Shown: positions 41,514-50,505 of the stretch, one piece after another
Position numbering within the stretch: the stretch's first letter is position 1
How the letters are laid out: every line of letters starts with the position of its first letter
Source: Bradyrhizobium sp. Rc3b
GTDB lineage: Bacteria > Pseudomonadota > Alphaproteobacteria > Rhizobiales > Xanthobacteraceae
Direction: 5' to 3'
Length of the DNA: 64,000 bases
NCBI RefSeq assembly: GCF_900114915.1
Contig: NZ_FOUS01000008.1
Location: 124,001-188,000 of the forward strand
The notes under the pieces: model-generated
Databases searched by the model: none
What the model was told of the DNA's origin: nothing
The model's input: only the letters and a program-made list of their open reading frames with translations
Program-made: the position numbers and the translations under genes

Positions 41514-42635
41514 ATGGCCATGGTGAAGCGGACCGGCAAACAGAGCGGCGCACAGGGGGCTGCCCCAGACGACCCGCTGCTGTGGCCGTTTGCAGCGGCG
41601 CGCCTTGCGATGGACAGCTGCTTCTGGTGGCTGGAGCGCGGTCCGGCGGAGCAGGGCGACAGCACTCTGCCCTGGACGACGCCGAGCACCGTCGCGCTCG
41701 AGCTCGCGACCATGCGCCTGCGCGATTGCTCGCAGACGCGGTCCGGCCAGCTGGCGCTGGTCTGCGCGCCCTATGCGCTGCATCGGGCCCTGATCGCCGA
41801 TTTCGCCCCCGGCCACAGTGTAGTGCAGTCGCTGCAAGCCGGCGGCATCGACCGGGTCTATCTCACCGATTGGCGGTCGGCGACGCCGGACATGCGCTAT
41901 CTCTCGATCGACAGTTATCTCGGCGATCTCAACGTCGCCATCGACGAGATCGGCGCGCCGGTCGATCTGGTCGGCTTGTGCCAGGGCGGCTGGCTGTCGC
42001 TGCTTTATGCGTCGCGCTTTCCGGCCAAGGTGCGGCGGCTGGTGCTGGTCGGCGCTCCCGTGGATCTGTCGATCGAGTCCTCGTTGTGCCGGCTCACCCG
42101 CAACGCGCCCGAGATGGTCTACGACCAGCTCGTCGTACGCGGCGGCGGCAATGTCCGCGGCGAGGAGATGCTGCGCTTCTGGTCCAAGGCGCCGAACCGC
42201 GATGATATCGTAACGGCGTTGCAGAGAGACCTGTCGGACGCGGAGGGCGCGGCGCTGCTCGCGCGGTTCGACCGCTGGAACGCCGAGACGCTCGATCTGC
42301 CGGGCAAATATTACCTGGAGATCGTCAACCGGATTTTCCGGGAGAACCAGATCGCTAGCGGCAGTTTCGTCGCTCTTGGTCGCACGGTCGATCCGAGGGA
42401 CGTCAAGGCGCCGGTCTTCCTGCTGGCCGGGCTCGACGACGAGGTCGTGCCGGCTGCGCAGGCGCTCGCCACTGCGGGTCTCCTCGGCACGGCGCCGGCC
42501 TTCATTGCGGCGGCTTCCGAGCCGAGCAATCACCTCGGCCTGTTCATGGGCGCGCGCACCCACGCGCATGCCTGGCCGCGGATCGCCGCCTGGCTGCGCG
42601 ACGATCTATCCGGTGTGCTGGCCCGCAGCGCCTGA
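41514..42635 (+). CDS. PhaC-like alpha/beta hydrolase with cysteine nucleophile
   Basis: A 373-residue alpha/beta hydrolase. The nucleophile elbow is VGLCQGGWLSLLYASRFP, with Cys in place of Ser, as in polyhydroxyalkanoate synthases (G-x-C-x-G-G). The acid is in LAGLDDEVVPAAQA and the His in SNHLGLFMGA. A tryptophan-rich segment (YLTDWRSATPDMRYLSID) is also PhaC-like. The N-terminus is shorter than in class I PhaC. It may be a class III-like synthase relative or a PHA-processing enzyme. It begins ten bases after pncA. Confidence 0.8.
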   Translation: MAMVKRTGKQSGAQGAAPDDPLLWPFAAARLAMDSCFWWLERGPAEQGDSTLPWTTPSTVALELATMRLRDCSQTRSGQLALVCAPYALHRALIADFAPGHSVVQSLQAGGIDRVYLTDWRSATPDMRYLSIDSYLGDLNVAIDEIGAPVDLVGLCQGGWLSLLYASRFPAKVRRLVLVGAPVDLSIESSLCRLTRNAPEMVYDQLVVRGGGNVRGEEMLRFWSKAPNRDDIVTALQRDLSDAEGAALLARFDRWNAETLDLPGKYYLEIVNRIFRENQIASGSFVALGRTVDPRDVKAPVFLLAGLDDEVVPAAQALATAGLLGTAPAFIAAASEPSNHLGLFMGARTHAHAWPRIAAWLRDDLSGVLARSA

Positions 42636-42807
42636 GCTCGCCAAGGTATCGGGCAGACCATGGCGCTTGGCAGACGGCGCCGGGCAGACCGCGGCGCAAA
42701 TCCGTTATGCATGACGGCGGATGGCCTGCACGGGACCGGGTCGATGGGCTACATAGGGACTGGAGCCGACGGCTGCGGCAGCGAAGAGATTAAGGGTACT
42801 GCGCTCG

Positions 42808-44841
42808 ATGACTTTCCACTCGATCTACGCCCACGGATTTGCGCGCGTGGCGGCCTGTGTCACCACGTCCCATGTCGCCGATCCCTCGGCCAACGCCAAG
42901 GCCGTGCTGGCGGCGGCCAATGCCTGCCATGAGCAGTCGGTGGCGGTCGCGGTGTTTCCCGAGCTGTGCCTGTCCGGCTATGCGATCGAAGACCTCGTCA
43001 AGCAGGATCCGCTGCTCGATGCGGTCGCGCGCGGCCTCGTAGGCCTCGTCGAGGCCTCCGCGGGACTGATGACGGTGCTGATCGTCGGGGCGCCGCTACG
43101 CTTTGGTCATCGCATCTACAATTGTGCCGTCGTCATTCACCGCGGCAACATCCTCGGCGTGGTGCCGAAGACCTACCTGCCGACCTACCGCGAATTCTAC
43201 GAAGGCCGGCATTTCGCCTCCGGCGCCGGCATCGCCGGGGAGACGATCGCGTTCGGCGGGCTGCATGCGCCGTTCGGCGTCGACCTCTTGTTTGCGGCCG
43301 AGGACGTTCCGGGCCTCACAATCGGCGTCGAGATCTGCGAGGACATGTGGATCCCGGTGACGCCGGCCTCGGAGCTCGCACTTGCCGGCGCGAGCGTGCT
43401 GATCAATCTCTCGGGGAGCCCGATCACGATCGGCCGGGCGCGCTCGCGCGCGTTGTTGTGCCAATCGACGTCGGCGCGCTGCCTCGCGGCGTACGTCTAT
43501 TCGGCTGCCGGGGCAGGGGAATCCACCACTGATCTTTCCTGGGACGGCCAGACCTCGATCTATGAGAACGGCGTGCTGCTGGCCGAGGGCGAGCGGTTCC
43601 GCCAGGGCGGCCAGATCACGCTGGCTGACGTCGATCTCGATCTGCTCAGGCAGGAACGTGCCTCGATGGGGACGTTCGACGACAACCGCCGCCAGCGCGA
43701 GGCGTTTTTCCGCAAGGTGACATTCGCGCTGAAGCCGCCGGCCGCCGATATCGGCTTCCTGCGCAAGGTCGAGCGCTTTCCGTTCGTGCCGAGCGACGAA
43801 AGCCTGCTCGAGCAGGATTGCTACGAGGCCTACAACATCCAGGTCGCCGGCCTCGTGCAGCGCATGCGCGCCACCGGCACCAAGCGCGTCGTGATCGGCG
43901 TGTCGGGCGGGCTTGATTCCACGCATGCGTTGATCGTCGCCGCCAAGGCGGTCGACCTGCTCGGTCTGCCACGTGAGAACATCCTGGCCTACACCATGCC
44001 CGGTTTTGCCACCGGCAGCGAAAGCAAGACCCACGCGCTGGCCCTGATGCAGGCGTTGCAGACGAGTTGGCAGGAACTCGACATCCGCACCACGGCGACG
44101 CAGATGCTGAAGGACATCGGCCATCCCTTCGGCAACGGCGAGAAGGTCTACGATGTCACCTTCGAGAACGTGCAAGCGGGACTGCGCACGGACTACCTGT
44201 TCCGACTCGCCAACCATCACGGCGGCATCGTCATCGGAACCGGCGATCTCTCCGAGCTCGCGCTCGGCTGGTGCACCTATGGCGTCGGCGACCAGATGGC
44301 ACATTACAACGTCAATGCCGGCGTGCCGAAGACGCTGATCCAGCATCTGATCCGCTGGGTGATCTCATCGAAGCAGTTCAGCGACGACGTCAACCGGACG
44401 CTTGGCTCGATCCTGATCGCCGAGATCTCGCCCGAGCTGGTGCCGGTCGAGCCCGGCGAGAAGCCGCAGAGCACCGAAGCATCCGTCGGCCCTTACGAGC
44501 TGCAGGATTTCAACCTGTTCTACACGCTGCGGTTCGGCATGCGTCCGTCCAAGATCGCCTTCATGGCGCAGCACGCGTGGAACGATGCCGCCAAGGGCGA
44601 ATGGCCGCCGGCGTTCCCGCGCGACCGGCGCAAGGCCTATGATCTCAAGGACATCCGCCGCTGGCTCGAGGTGTTCCTGCGCCGCTTCTTCGCCTTCAGC
44701 CAATTCAAGCGCTCGGCGATGCCGAACGGTCCGAAGGTCTCGGCGGGCGGCTCGTTGTCGCCCCGCGGCGACTGGCGCGCGCCGTCGGATTCGAGCGCGG
44801 CGGCATGGCTCGAGGATCTCGAGCGGAACGTGCCGAACTGA
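42808..44841 (+). CDS. nadE: Glutamine-dependent NAD+ synthetase
   Basis: A 677-residue two-domain enzyme. The N-terminal nitrilase-type glutaminase shows Glu in VFPELCLSGYAIED, Lys in GVVPKTYLPTYREFYE and Cys in GVEICEDMWIP. The C-terminal synthetase has the ATP PP-loop VIGVSGGLDSTHALIVAAKA and GTGDLSELALGWCTYGVGDQ. It amidates nicotinate adenine dinucleotide to NAD. Length matches the glutamine-dependent form. AAGGG precedes the ATG at 42808. Confidence 0.95.
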   Translation: MTFHSIYAHGFARVAACVTTSHVADPSANAKAVLAAANACHEQSVAVAVFPELCLSGYAIEDLVKQDPLLDAVARGLVGLVEASAGLMTVLIVGAPLRFGHRIYNCAVVIHRGNILGVVPKTYLPTYREFYEGRHFASGAGIAGETIAFGGLHAPFGVDLLFAAEDVPGLTIGVEICEDMWIPVTPASELALAGASVLINLSGSPITIGRARSRALLCQSTSARCLAAYVYSAAGAGESTTDLSWDGQTSIYENGVLLAEGERFRQGGQITLADVDLDLLRQERASMGTFDDNRRQREAFFRKVTFALKPPAADIGFLRKVERFPFVPSDESLLEQDCYEAYNIQVAGLVQRMRATGTKRVVIGVSGGLDSTHALIVAAKAVDLLGLPRENILAYTMPGFATGSESKTHALALMQALQTSWQELDIRTTATQMLKDIGHPFGNGEKVYDVTFENVQAGLRTDYLFRLANHHGGIVIGTGDLSELALGWCTYGVGDQMAHYNVNAGVPKTLIQHLIRWVISSKQFSDDVNRTLGSILIAEISPELVPVEPGEKPQSTEASVGPYELQDFNLFYTLRFGMRPSKIAFMAQHAWNDAAKGEWPPAFPRDRRKAYDLKDIRRWLEVFLRRFFAFSQFKRSAMPNGPKVSAGGSLSPRGDWRAPSDSSAAAWLEDLERNVPN

Positions 44842-44873
44842 TCGGGACGGCGGATCGTTGGGGAGATGATCTG

Positions 44874-45254
44874 ATGTCGGCAGGGGATGGAGCGGAAGCG
44901 GAGGAGGCCAGGGTCGTCAACGGCCTCTATATCTTCGACATCGAGATGCGCGACGGCAAGCGCGGGCAGGCGAGGGGCGTCGTCGTGCTGTGCGACGGAC
45001 GCATCATGGGCGGCGACAGCTATTTCTACTACACCGGCACCTACACCTTCCGGAACGGCAAGTGGCGGGGCGATATGATCGTCAATCAGCACACCGAAGC
45101 GGTCGGCAGGACGCTTGCGTTCGGAGGCAGGGAGGTCACCTGCGGCTTCTCGGGCGACTACTCGGCCGGCGGCGCCGAGGTCGAAGGCATGGCGCTGGTC
45201 GGCAAGACCACCGTGACATTCACGGCCCGCCTCACATTGAAGGACGCGATGTAA
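44874..45254 (+). CDS. GrlR-like regulatory protein
   Basis: A 126-residue protein with a pattern typical of the GrlR family: VNGLYIFDIEMRDGKRGQ, GVVVLCDGRIMGGDSYFYYT and GTYTFRNGKWRGDM, forming a small beta-barrel. The family is named from a type III secretion regulator of enteropathogens; homologues are common in rhizobia with no known partner. GGGAG lies upstream of the ATG at 44874. It follows nadE by 32 bases and may be co-transcribed. Confidence 0.78.
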   Translation: MSAGDGAEAEEARVVNGLYIFDIEMRDGKRGQARGVVVLCDGRIMGGDSYFYYTGTYTFRNGKWRGDMIVNQHTEAVGRTLAFGGREVTCGFSGDYSAGGAEVEGMALVGKTTVTFTARLTLKDAM

Positions 45255-45345
45255 GTCCGCGTGATGGGCCCTCGTTCCTGCTCAGGAACCTTCGCACCCA
45301 CAGAACGTTCGCGTCTGTTGTTGCGAATTGTCGAGGAGAGGGACC

Positions 45346-46593
45346 ATGCGTCAACACTTGATGTTATCGACTGCGGCCGTCGGGCTCATGCTCGCGTCCG
45401 GCATTGCCTACGCCCAGGCGCCCGGTGAGCGCAGAGACGAGCCAAAACGGACCGAGGAACCGGCGAAAGGCGCCGCGCCCCAGCGCGGTGGTGCAGCTCA
45501 AGAACGGGTTCAAGATCGCGCCCAGGGCGCACAAGAGAAAATGCAGGGAGCCGGCCGCGAGGAGAAGGGCGGCGGCCGCCGTGCAGACGAAGAGAAGGGA
45601 CGACCGGGCACCGCCGCCGAACGCGGCCAGCCAAATGCGAAGGAGCAGTCACAGGAGTCCCGTGAGCCATCGCGAGATCGCAACCGCGAAGCCGACACGG
45701 CGAAACAAGGTCGCGAGACCGGCAAGAGCAGCGCCGAGACGAAGCAGGACAAGTCCGCGCCGCAGAAATCAACGGCCGAGACCGAGAAGTCCAAGACCGG
45801 CCCGGCCGGCCAGCAGAACGAGCGGACGGGAGCCGCGGCCAACCAGAAGGAGCAGAACCAGCCTCCGCGCAATGCGGCCGAGCAACAGCCGGCGCAACAG
45901 AACAACCGGCCGGCCACCGCGACGGACACGAACCGCGCGGCTCCGACCAACAATGCGCAAACCGCGCCTTCCGGCACGCAGACCAATCAAGCCAATCAGA
46001 CCACCCAGACCAACACACAGGTTGGTCAGCAGACCAGCGTGACCACCGAGAAGCAGGTGCGGATGTCTGAAACGGTGAGCCGTGCGCGGTTGGCGCAGCC
46101 GGAGCGCAACCTGAACATCTCGATCCGGATCGGCGAGACGATCCCGCCGCGCGTGCGTCTCTACCGGCTGCCGCCCGAGATCGTCACGATCGAGCCCCAA
46201 TATCGGGATTACGAGTATTTCGCGACCGATGACGACGTCGTCATCGTGGAGCCACGGACGCATCGCATCGTCAGCCAGGTGCCGCGCGATCCGTCGCGAG
46301 CCCGCGCGCAGATGGGCGGCGCGGCCTCGTCGAACATGGCAGCCGCCGGAGGCGCGACGAGCAACAGCGTGAACTGTCAGGTCATGCGGCGTGATGCGTC
46401 GGGCAATGTCGCCCAGGCAGAGCCGGCAACTGTCGGCTCGACCGCGCGCACGGATTCGCTGAGCGTGACGGTTCAGATGCCGGATGGCAGCTCGTCCGCA
46501 CCGGTCGCCCTTGGGGCGGCCGCCGGCAATATCGTGGTGGCGACGCAAGGGCAGGGCGACTGCACGGTGACGATCGAGCCGCAGACACGCTGA
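45346..46593 (+). CDS. Secreted DUF1236 protein with long low-complexity region
   Basis: A 415-residue exported protein. The signal peptide (LMLSTAAVGLMLASGIAYAQ) is followed by about 190 residues rich in Gln, Asn, Thr, Lys, Glu and Arg without hydrophobic residues, likely disordered, then a DUF1236 domain: ISIRIGETIPPRVRLYRLPP and TDDDVVIVEPRTHRIVSQV. The C-terminal 90 residues form another segment with two cysteines. DUF1236 is widespread in the periplasm of bradyrhizobia and uncharacterised. GAGGAGAGGG precedes the ATG at 45346. Confidence 0.82.
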   Translation: MRQHLMLSTAAVGLMLASGIAYAQAPGERRDEPKRTEEPAKGAAPQRGGAAQERVQDRAQGAQEKMQGAGREEKGGGRRADEEKGRPGTAAERGQPNAKEQSQESREPSRDRNREADTAKQGRETGKSSAETKQDKSAPQKSTAETEKSKTGPAGQQNERTGAAANQKEQNQPPRNAAEQQPAQQNNRPATATDTNRAAPTNNAQTAPSGTQTNQANQTTQTNTQVGQQTSVTTEKQVRMSETVSRARLAQPERNLNISIRIGETIPPRVRLYRLPPEIVTIEPQYRDYEYFATDDDVVIVEPRTHRIVSQVPRDPSRARAQMGGAASSNMAAAGGATSNSVNCQVMRRDASGNVAQAEPATVGSTARTDSLSVTVQMPDGSSSAPVALGAAAGNIVVATQGQGDCTVTIEPQTR

Positions 46594-46616
46594 TCGAAAG
46601 ACGATTCTGAAACGAC

Positions 46617-46653
46617 AACGCGCCGCCCGGTTGCCCCAACCGGACGGCGCGTT
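46617..46653 (+). terminator. Terminator after the DUF1236 gene
   Basis: AACGCGCCG-CCCGGTTG ... AACCGG-CGGCGCGTT forms an extended stem with one mismatch, 24 bases after the stop codon. There is no long T-run but the stem is very stable. Confidence 0.7.
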
Positions 46654-47043
46654 GCTGCGTTCAATCTGAAAGTTTCGAGGTCCGGAGTGCCTAGGAGTCC
46701 GGACCTCGTCACCTTGCCCCAGCCTTCAATCCCCCGCCTCATGTGGTCCCCCAACCCCATGTAGCGCGATCAGAGGGTGATGCCCGTGGAAGTGGCCGCC
46801 GATCGATGCACGCGATGTACGTGACATCGCGATAGGATTCCATTCCGGATCACTACGGGCATAGATACCGCTTGCCATGTGCCCGTTCTGCACCGGTGGT
46901 CTGATCGCAGTTGCATGATCCGCAGCAACGCGATCGGCAGAATGTCCACACCTCCTCGGCGCCGCTGAGCCTCGATTTCACGGGCCTGTCATTGAACTGG
47001 TCTAGCGCTGCTCCCGTCATCGCTGACGGCGAAGGAGCAAGCC
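46654..47043. other. Intergenic region without a convincing gene
   Basis: 390 bases between the DUF1236 terminator and the isomerase gene. A minus-strand ORF at 46853-47071 would encode a cysteine-rich tail but overlaps the start of the isomerase and lacks a ribosome site; I do not call it. GAAGGAG just before 47044 is the ribosome site of the next gene. Promoter elements for the long ABC operon should lie here, but none is obvious. Confidence 0.55.
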
Positions 47044-47859
47044 ATGTCGAAGCCGGTGCTGGGCGCCGCATTGTCCATCAAATCGATCCCCGCGCATCGC
47101 GACTGGCTTCTCGACCGGCAGCGCGATCTCGAAATCCAGGATTTCTTCCGCGCCGATCTCCTCGACAGCGATTGGCGCAGCACCGCCGGCGAGATCAAGC
47201 AGATGCTGGCGGGCCATACCGGCCGGCTCGGCATCCACGGCCCGTTCTGGGGCTTCAAGATCGACAGCCACGATCCCATGATCCGCCAGGCCGTGACCAA
47301 GCGCCTGCTTCAGGGCCTCGATGCCGCCGAGTTCCTCGGCGCGACGCAGATGGTGATCCATTCGCCGTTCACGACCTGGGATCACAACAATCTCGATCTC
47401 TATCCTGACAATCGCGGCAATCTGGTCGAACGCGTCAAGGCGACGCTCGCCGAGGTGATCGCGCGCGCCGAAACCATCGGCTGCGAGATCGTCATCGAGA
47501 ACATCGAGGACAAGGATCCGCGCGACCGCGTCCGTCTCGCCAGGGCGCTCGAAAGTGCCAAGGTCCGCGTCTCGCTCGACACCGGGCATGCCAACTACGC
47601 CCACATCTCCACCGGTGCGCCGCCGGTCGACTATTACGTCGAGACCGCCGGCGACATGCTGACCCATGTGCATCTGCAGGACACCGACGGCTTTGCCGAC
47701 CGGCACTGGGCGCCGGGCGAAGGCAACATCCCCTGGGTCGCCGTGTTCCGCGCGCTGGGACGGCTGACTTCCAATCCGCGGCTGATCCTCGAACTCCGCA
47801 ACCACGACGACGTCCGCGCCGGCGCAGCCCATCTCGCCGCGCTCGGTCTTGCCGAATAA
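47044..47859 (+). CDS. Sugar phosphate isomerase/epimerase (xylose isomerase-like TIM barrel)
   Basis: A 271-residue TIM-barrel protein of the AP endonuclease 2 family. Metal and substrate positions are suggested by LGIHGPFWGF, TQMVIHSPFTTWD, EIVIENIEDKDP, VSLDTGHANYAH and THVHLQDTDGFADRHW. It most likely isomerises or epimerises a sugar or sugar acid. It is the first gene of an operon with a full oligopeptide-type ABC transporter, starting 23 bases before the binding-protein gene, so it probably acts on the imported compound. Confidence 0.85.
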   Translation: MSKPVLGAALSIKSIPAHRDWLLDRQRDLEIQDFFRADLLDSDWRSTAGEIKQMLAGHTGRLGIHGPFWGFKIDSHDPMIRQAVTKRLLQGLDAAEFLGATQMVIHSPFTTWDHNNLDLYPDNRGNLVERVKATLAEVIARAETIGCEIVIENIEDKDPRDRVRLARALESAKVRVSLDTGHANYAHISTGAPPVDYYVETAGDMLTHVHLQDTDGFADRHWAPGEGNIPWVAVFRALGRLTSNPRLILELRNHDDVRAGAAHLAALGLAE

Positions 47860-47882
47860 CCGCATCATCTGGGGCTACCGCC

Positions 47883-49520
47883 ATGAGCAAATTCACCCGT
47901 CGCACCATCCTGAAGACCGGCGGCGCCGCCGCAAGCACGTTGCTGCTGCCGCGTTTTGCCATCGCGCAGGGCGACAACCGTCCGTCGGTGACGATCGCCG
48001 TGCAGAAGGTGACGAATGCGAACGTGCTCGACGTGCTGCGCGAGCAGTCCAATGTCGGCGAGCGCGTGTTCTTCTCCTCGATCTGGGAAGGCCTGATCTC
48101 CAAGAACTGGCGCGGCAACCTCGAGGCCGTGCCCGGCCTTGCCACCGAGTGGCGCCGCATCGACGACCAGACCGTCGAGGTAAAGCTGCGTCAGGGCGTC
48201 AAATTCCACAACGGCGACGAGATGACCGCAGAGGACGTCGTCTTCACCTTCAGCCGCGAGCGCATGTTCGGCGAGACCGAGGCCAAGAGCCGCTCGACCA
48301 TCCAGGCCTTCGAGAAGATCCCGACGCCGCGTCCGGGCAAGGAATTGCCGCCGGACGTGCCGGCCGTTGCCCGCCGCATCTGGCCGGATCTCGTGCGCGT
48401 CGACGCCGTCGATAAATACACCGTGCGCTTCTACAACGCGACGCCCGACGTCACGATCGAAGGCCGGCTGTCGCGCTACGGCTCCGACATCATGAACCGC
48501 CGCGCCTGGGACGAATCCGCGAGCTATCTCGACTGGGCGCGCAAGCCGGTCACGACCGGTCCCTACAGGGTCGTCGAGCTCAAGCCCGACGTGTCGCTGA
48601 CCCTCGAAGCGCATGACGAATATTGGGGCGGCCGTCCGCCGCTCAAGCGCATCCGCTTCCTCGAAGTGCCCGAAGTCGCGAGCCGCATCAACGGACTGCT
48701 CTCGGGCGAATACCAGTTCGCCTGCGATATCCCGCCGGACCAGATCGCCGGCATCGAGAAGAACGCCGCGTTCGAAGTGCAGGGCGGCACCATCCTCAAC
48801 CACCGCCTGACCGTGTTCGACAAGAACCACGCCCAGCTCGCCAATCCCTTGGTGCGGCGCGCCTTCACCCACGCGATCGACCGCCAGGCCATCGTCGACA
48901 GCCTGTGGGCCGGCCGCACCCGTGTGCCGAAGGGGCTGCAGTGGGAATTCTACGGCGACATGTTCAACGCCGACTGGAGCGTGCCGGCCTACGATCCGAA
49001 GCTCGCGCAGGATCTGCTCAAGCAGGCCAATTACAAGGGCGATCCGATTCCGTATCGCCTGCTCAACAATTACTACACCAACCAGGTCGCGACCGCGCAG
49101 GTGCTGGTCGAGATGTGGAAGTCGGTCGGCCTCAACGTCCAGATCGAGACCAAGGAGAACTGGTCGCAGATCATGGAGCGCGGGTCGGCCCGTGCCGTGC
49201 GCGACTGGTCGAACTCGGCCGCCTTCAACGATCCCGTGTCCTCGCTGGTCGCCCAGCACGGTCCGAACGGCCAGCAACAGCAGATCGGTGAATGGACCAA
49301 TGTCGAGCTGAACAAGCTCTCGGAGTTCCTGGAAACCTCGACCGACCGTGCCGCCCGCAAGAAGGCGTTCCGCCGCATGCTGGAGATCGCCGAGCGCGAA
49401 GACCCCGCCTACACGGTGCTGCACCAGAACGCGACGTTCACGGCCAAACCGAAGTCGATCAAGTGGAAGGCGTCACCGGCGTTCGCGATGGATTTCCGCG
49501 CCGGCAATTTCGAGGCCTGA
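47883..49520 (+). CDS. ABC transporter substrate-binding protein, family 5 (peptide/opine type)
   Basis: A 545-residue binding protein. The N-terminus has a Tat motif (KFTRRTILKTGGAAASTLLL) with cleavage expected after FAIAQG. The mature protein carries the family 5 pattern VKLRQGVKFHNGDEMTAEDV and KPVTTGPYRVVELKP, and VRRAFTHAIDRQAIVDSL. Members bind peptides, nickel, opines or oligosaccharides. It is followed directly by two ATPases and two permeases. Confidence 0.92.
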   Translation: MSKFTRRTILKTGGAAASTLLLPRFAIAQGDNRPSVTIAVQKVTNANVLDVLREQSNVGERVFFSSIWEGLISKNWRGNLEAVPGLATEWRRIDDQTVEVKLRQGVKFHNGDEMTAEDVVFTFSRERMFGETEAKSRSTIQAFEKIPTPRPGKELPPDVPAVARRIWPDLVRVDAVDKYTVRFYNATPDVTIEGRLSRYGSDIMNRRAWDESASYLDWARKPVTTGPYRVVELKPDVSLTLEAHDEYWGGRPPLKRIRFLEVPEVASRINGLLSGEYQFACDIPPDQIAGIEKNAAFEVQGGTILNHRLTVFDKNHAQLANPLVRRAFTHAIDRQAIVDSLWAGRTRVPKGLQWEFYGDMFNADWSVPAYDPKLAQDLLKQANYKGDPIPYRLLNNYYTNQVATAQVLVEMWKSVGLNVQIETKENWSQIMERGSARAVRDWSNSAAFNDPVSSLVAQHGPNGQQQQIGEWTNVELNKLSEFLETSTDRAARKKAFRRMLEIAEREDPAYTVLHQNATFTAKPKSIKWKASPAFAMDFRAGNFEA

Positions 49521-49521
49521 G

Positions 49522-50505
49522 GTGACGCCGCTGGTCAGCATTGCAGGCCTGAGCGTCGCCTTCAGCGGCGTGCCGGTCCTGCGCGGTGTCGATCTCGCTA
49601 TCGGCAAGGGCGAGGCTCTCGGCCTCGTCGGCGAGTCCGGATCGGGCAAGTCGGTGACGTGGCTTGCCGCGCTCGGGCTGCTGCCGCGGCATGCCAAGGT
49701 CTCGGGCTCGGTGCGGCTCGACGGACGGGAGATCCTGGGCGCGCCGGCCGCCGAGCTCGACCAGGTCAGGGGCGGGCGCGTCGCCATGATCTTCCAGGAT
49801 CCGGCGAGCGCCCTCAACCCGGTCTTGACCATCCGCAGGCAGCTCTGCGAAGCGCTGTCGCTGCATCGGGATCTCCAAGGCAACGCCGTGAAGGCGGAAG
49901 CGCGGCGGCTGCTCGATCTCGTCGGCATTCCCGATGCGGGCCGGCGATTAGAGGCCTATCCGCACGAATTCTCCGGCGGCCAGGTCCAGCGCATCATGAT
50001 CGCGATGGCGCTCGCCGGAAATCCGGACCTCCTCATCGCGGATGAGCCGACCACCGCGCTCGATGCCACCATTCAGGCCCAGATCCTGGAGCTGCTCTCG
50101 ACGGTCCGCCGCGAGCTCGGCATGGCGATGGTGCTGATCAGCCACGATCTCGGCGTCGTCGCGGAGAATTGCGACCGTGTCGCCGTGATGTATGCCGGCC
50201 GCATCGTCGAGCAGGCCCCCAGCAACCAGCTGTTCGCCGATCCCGTGCACCCCTATGCCCAGGGCCTGATCGGCGCGCTGCCGCCGCTCGACGGACCACG
50301 CCGCCGTCTCACCGCCATTCCCGGCACCGTGCCCGATCCCGCGAAAATGCCTGATGGCTGCGCCTTCGCGCCGCGCTGTACGCTGGCGTCCGAGCCGTGT
50401 AGCCGTGCCGCGCCGACCTTGGCGCCGATCGCGGACGGCCGCGCTGTCGCCTGCATCCGCGCCGAAGCTTCGCGCCGCGCGCTGCTCGGGATCGCCGCCG
50501 AATGA
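49522..50505 (+). CDS. Peptide-type ABC transporter ATPase (DppD-like)
   Basis: A 327-residue ATPase with Walker A GESGSGKSVT, signature FSGGQVQRIMIAMALAGNPD and Walker B LLIADEPTTALDATIQ. The C-terminal oligopeptide-transporter domain contains CAFAPRCTLASEPC, a cysteine pattern that binds Fe-S in some relatives. The start is GTG at 49522, one base after the previous stop. It overlaps the next ATPase gene by four bases. Confidence 0.92.
   Translation: MTPLVSIAGLSVAFSGVPVLRGVDLAIGKGEALGLVGESGSGKSVTWLAALGLLPRHAKVSGSVRLDGREILGAPAAELDQVRGGRVAMIFQDPASALNPVLTIRRQLCEALSLHRDLQGNAVKAEARRLLDLVGIPDAGRRLEAYPHEFSGGQVQRIMIAMALAGNPDLLIADEPTTALDATIQAQILELLSTVRRELGMAMVLISHDLGVVAENCDRVAVMYAGRIVEQAPSNQLFADPVHPYAQGLIGALPPLDGPRRRLTAIPGTVPDPAKMPDGCAFAPRCTLASEPCSRAAPTLAPIADGRAVACIRAEASRRALLGIAAE

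Noticed and set aside
46853..47071. Minus-strand ORF with a cysteine-rich C-terminus
   Set aside because: It overlaps the isomerase start, lacks a ribosome site and shows no conserved pattern I know; a chance ORF is more likely, though the Cys cluster is odd.
47865..49424. 519-residue minus-strand ORF opposite the family 5 binding protein
   Set aside because: The binding protein has clear family signatures; the antisense ORF has none.
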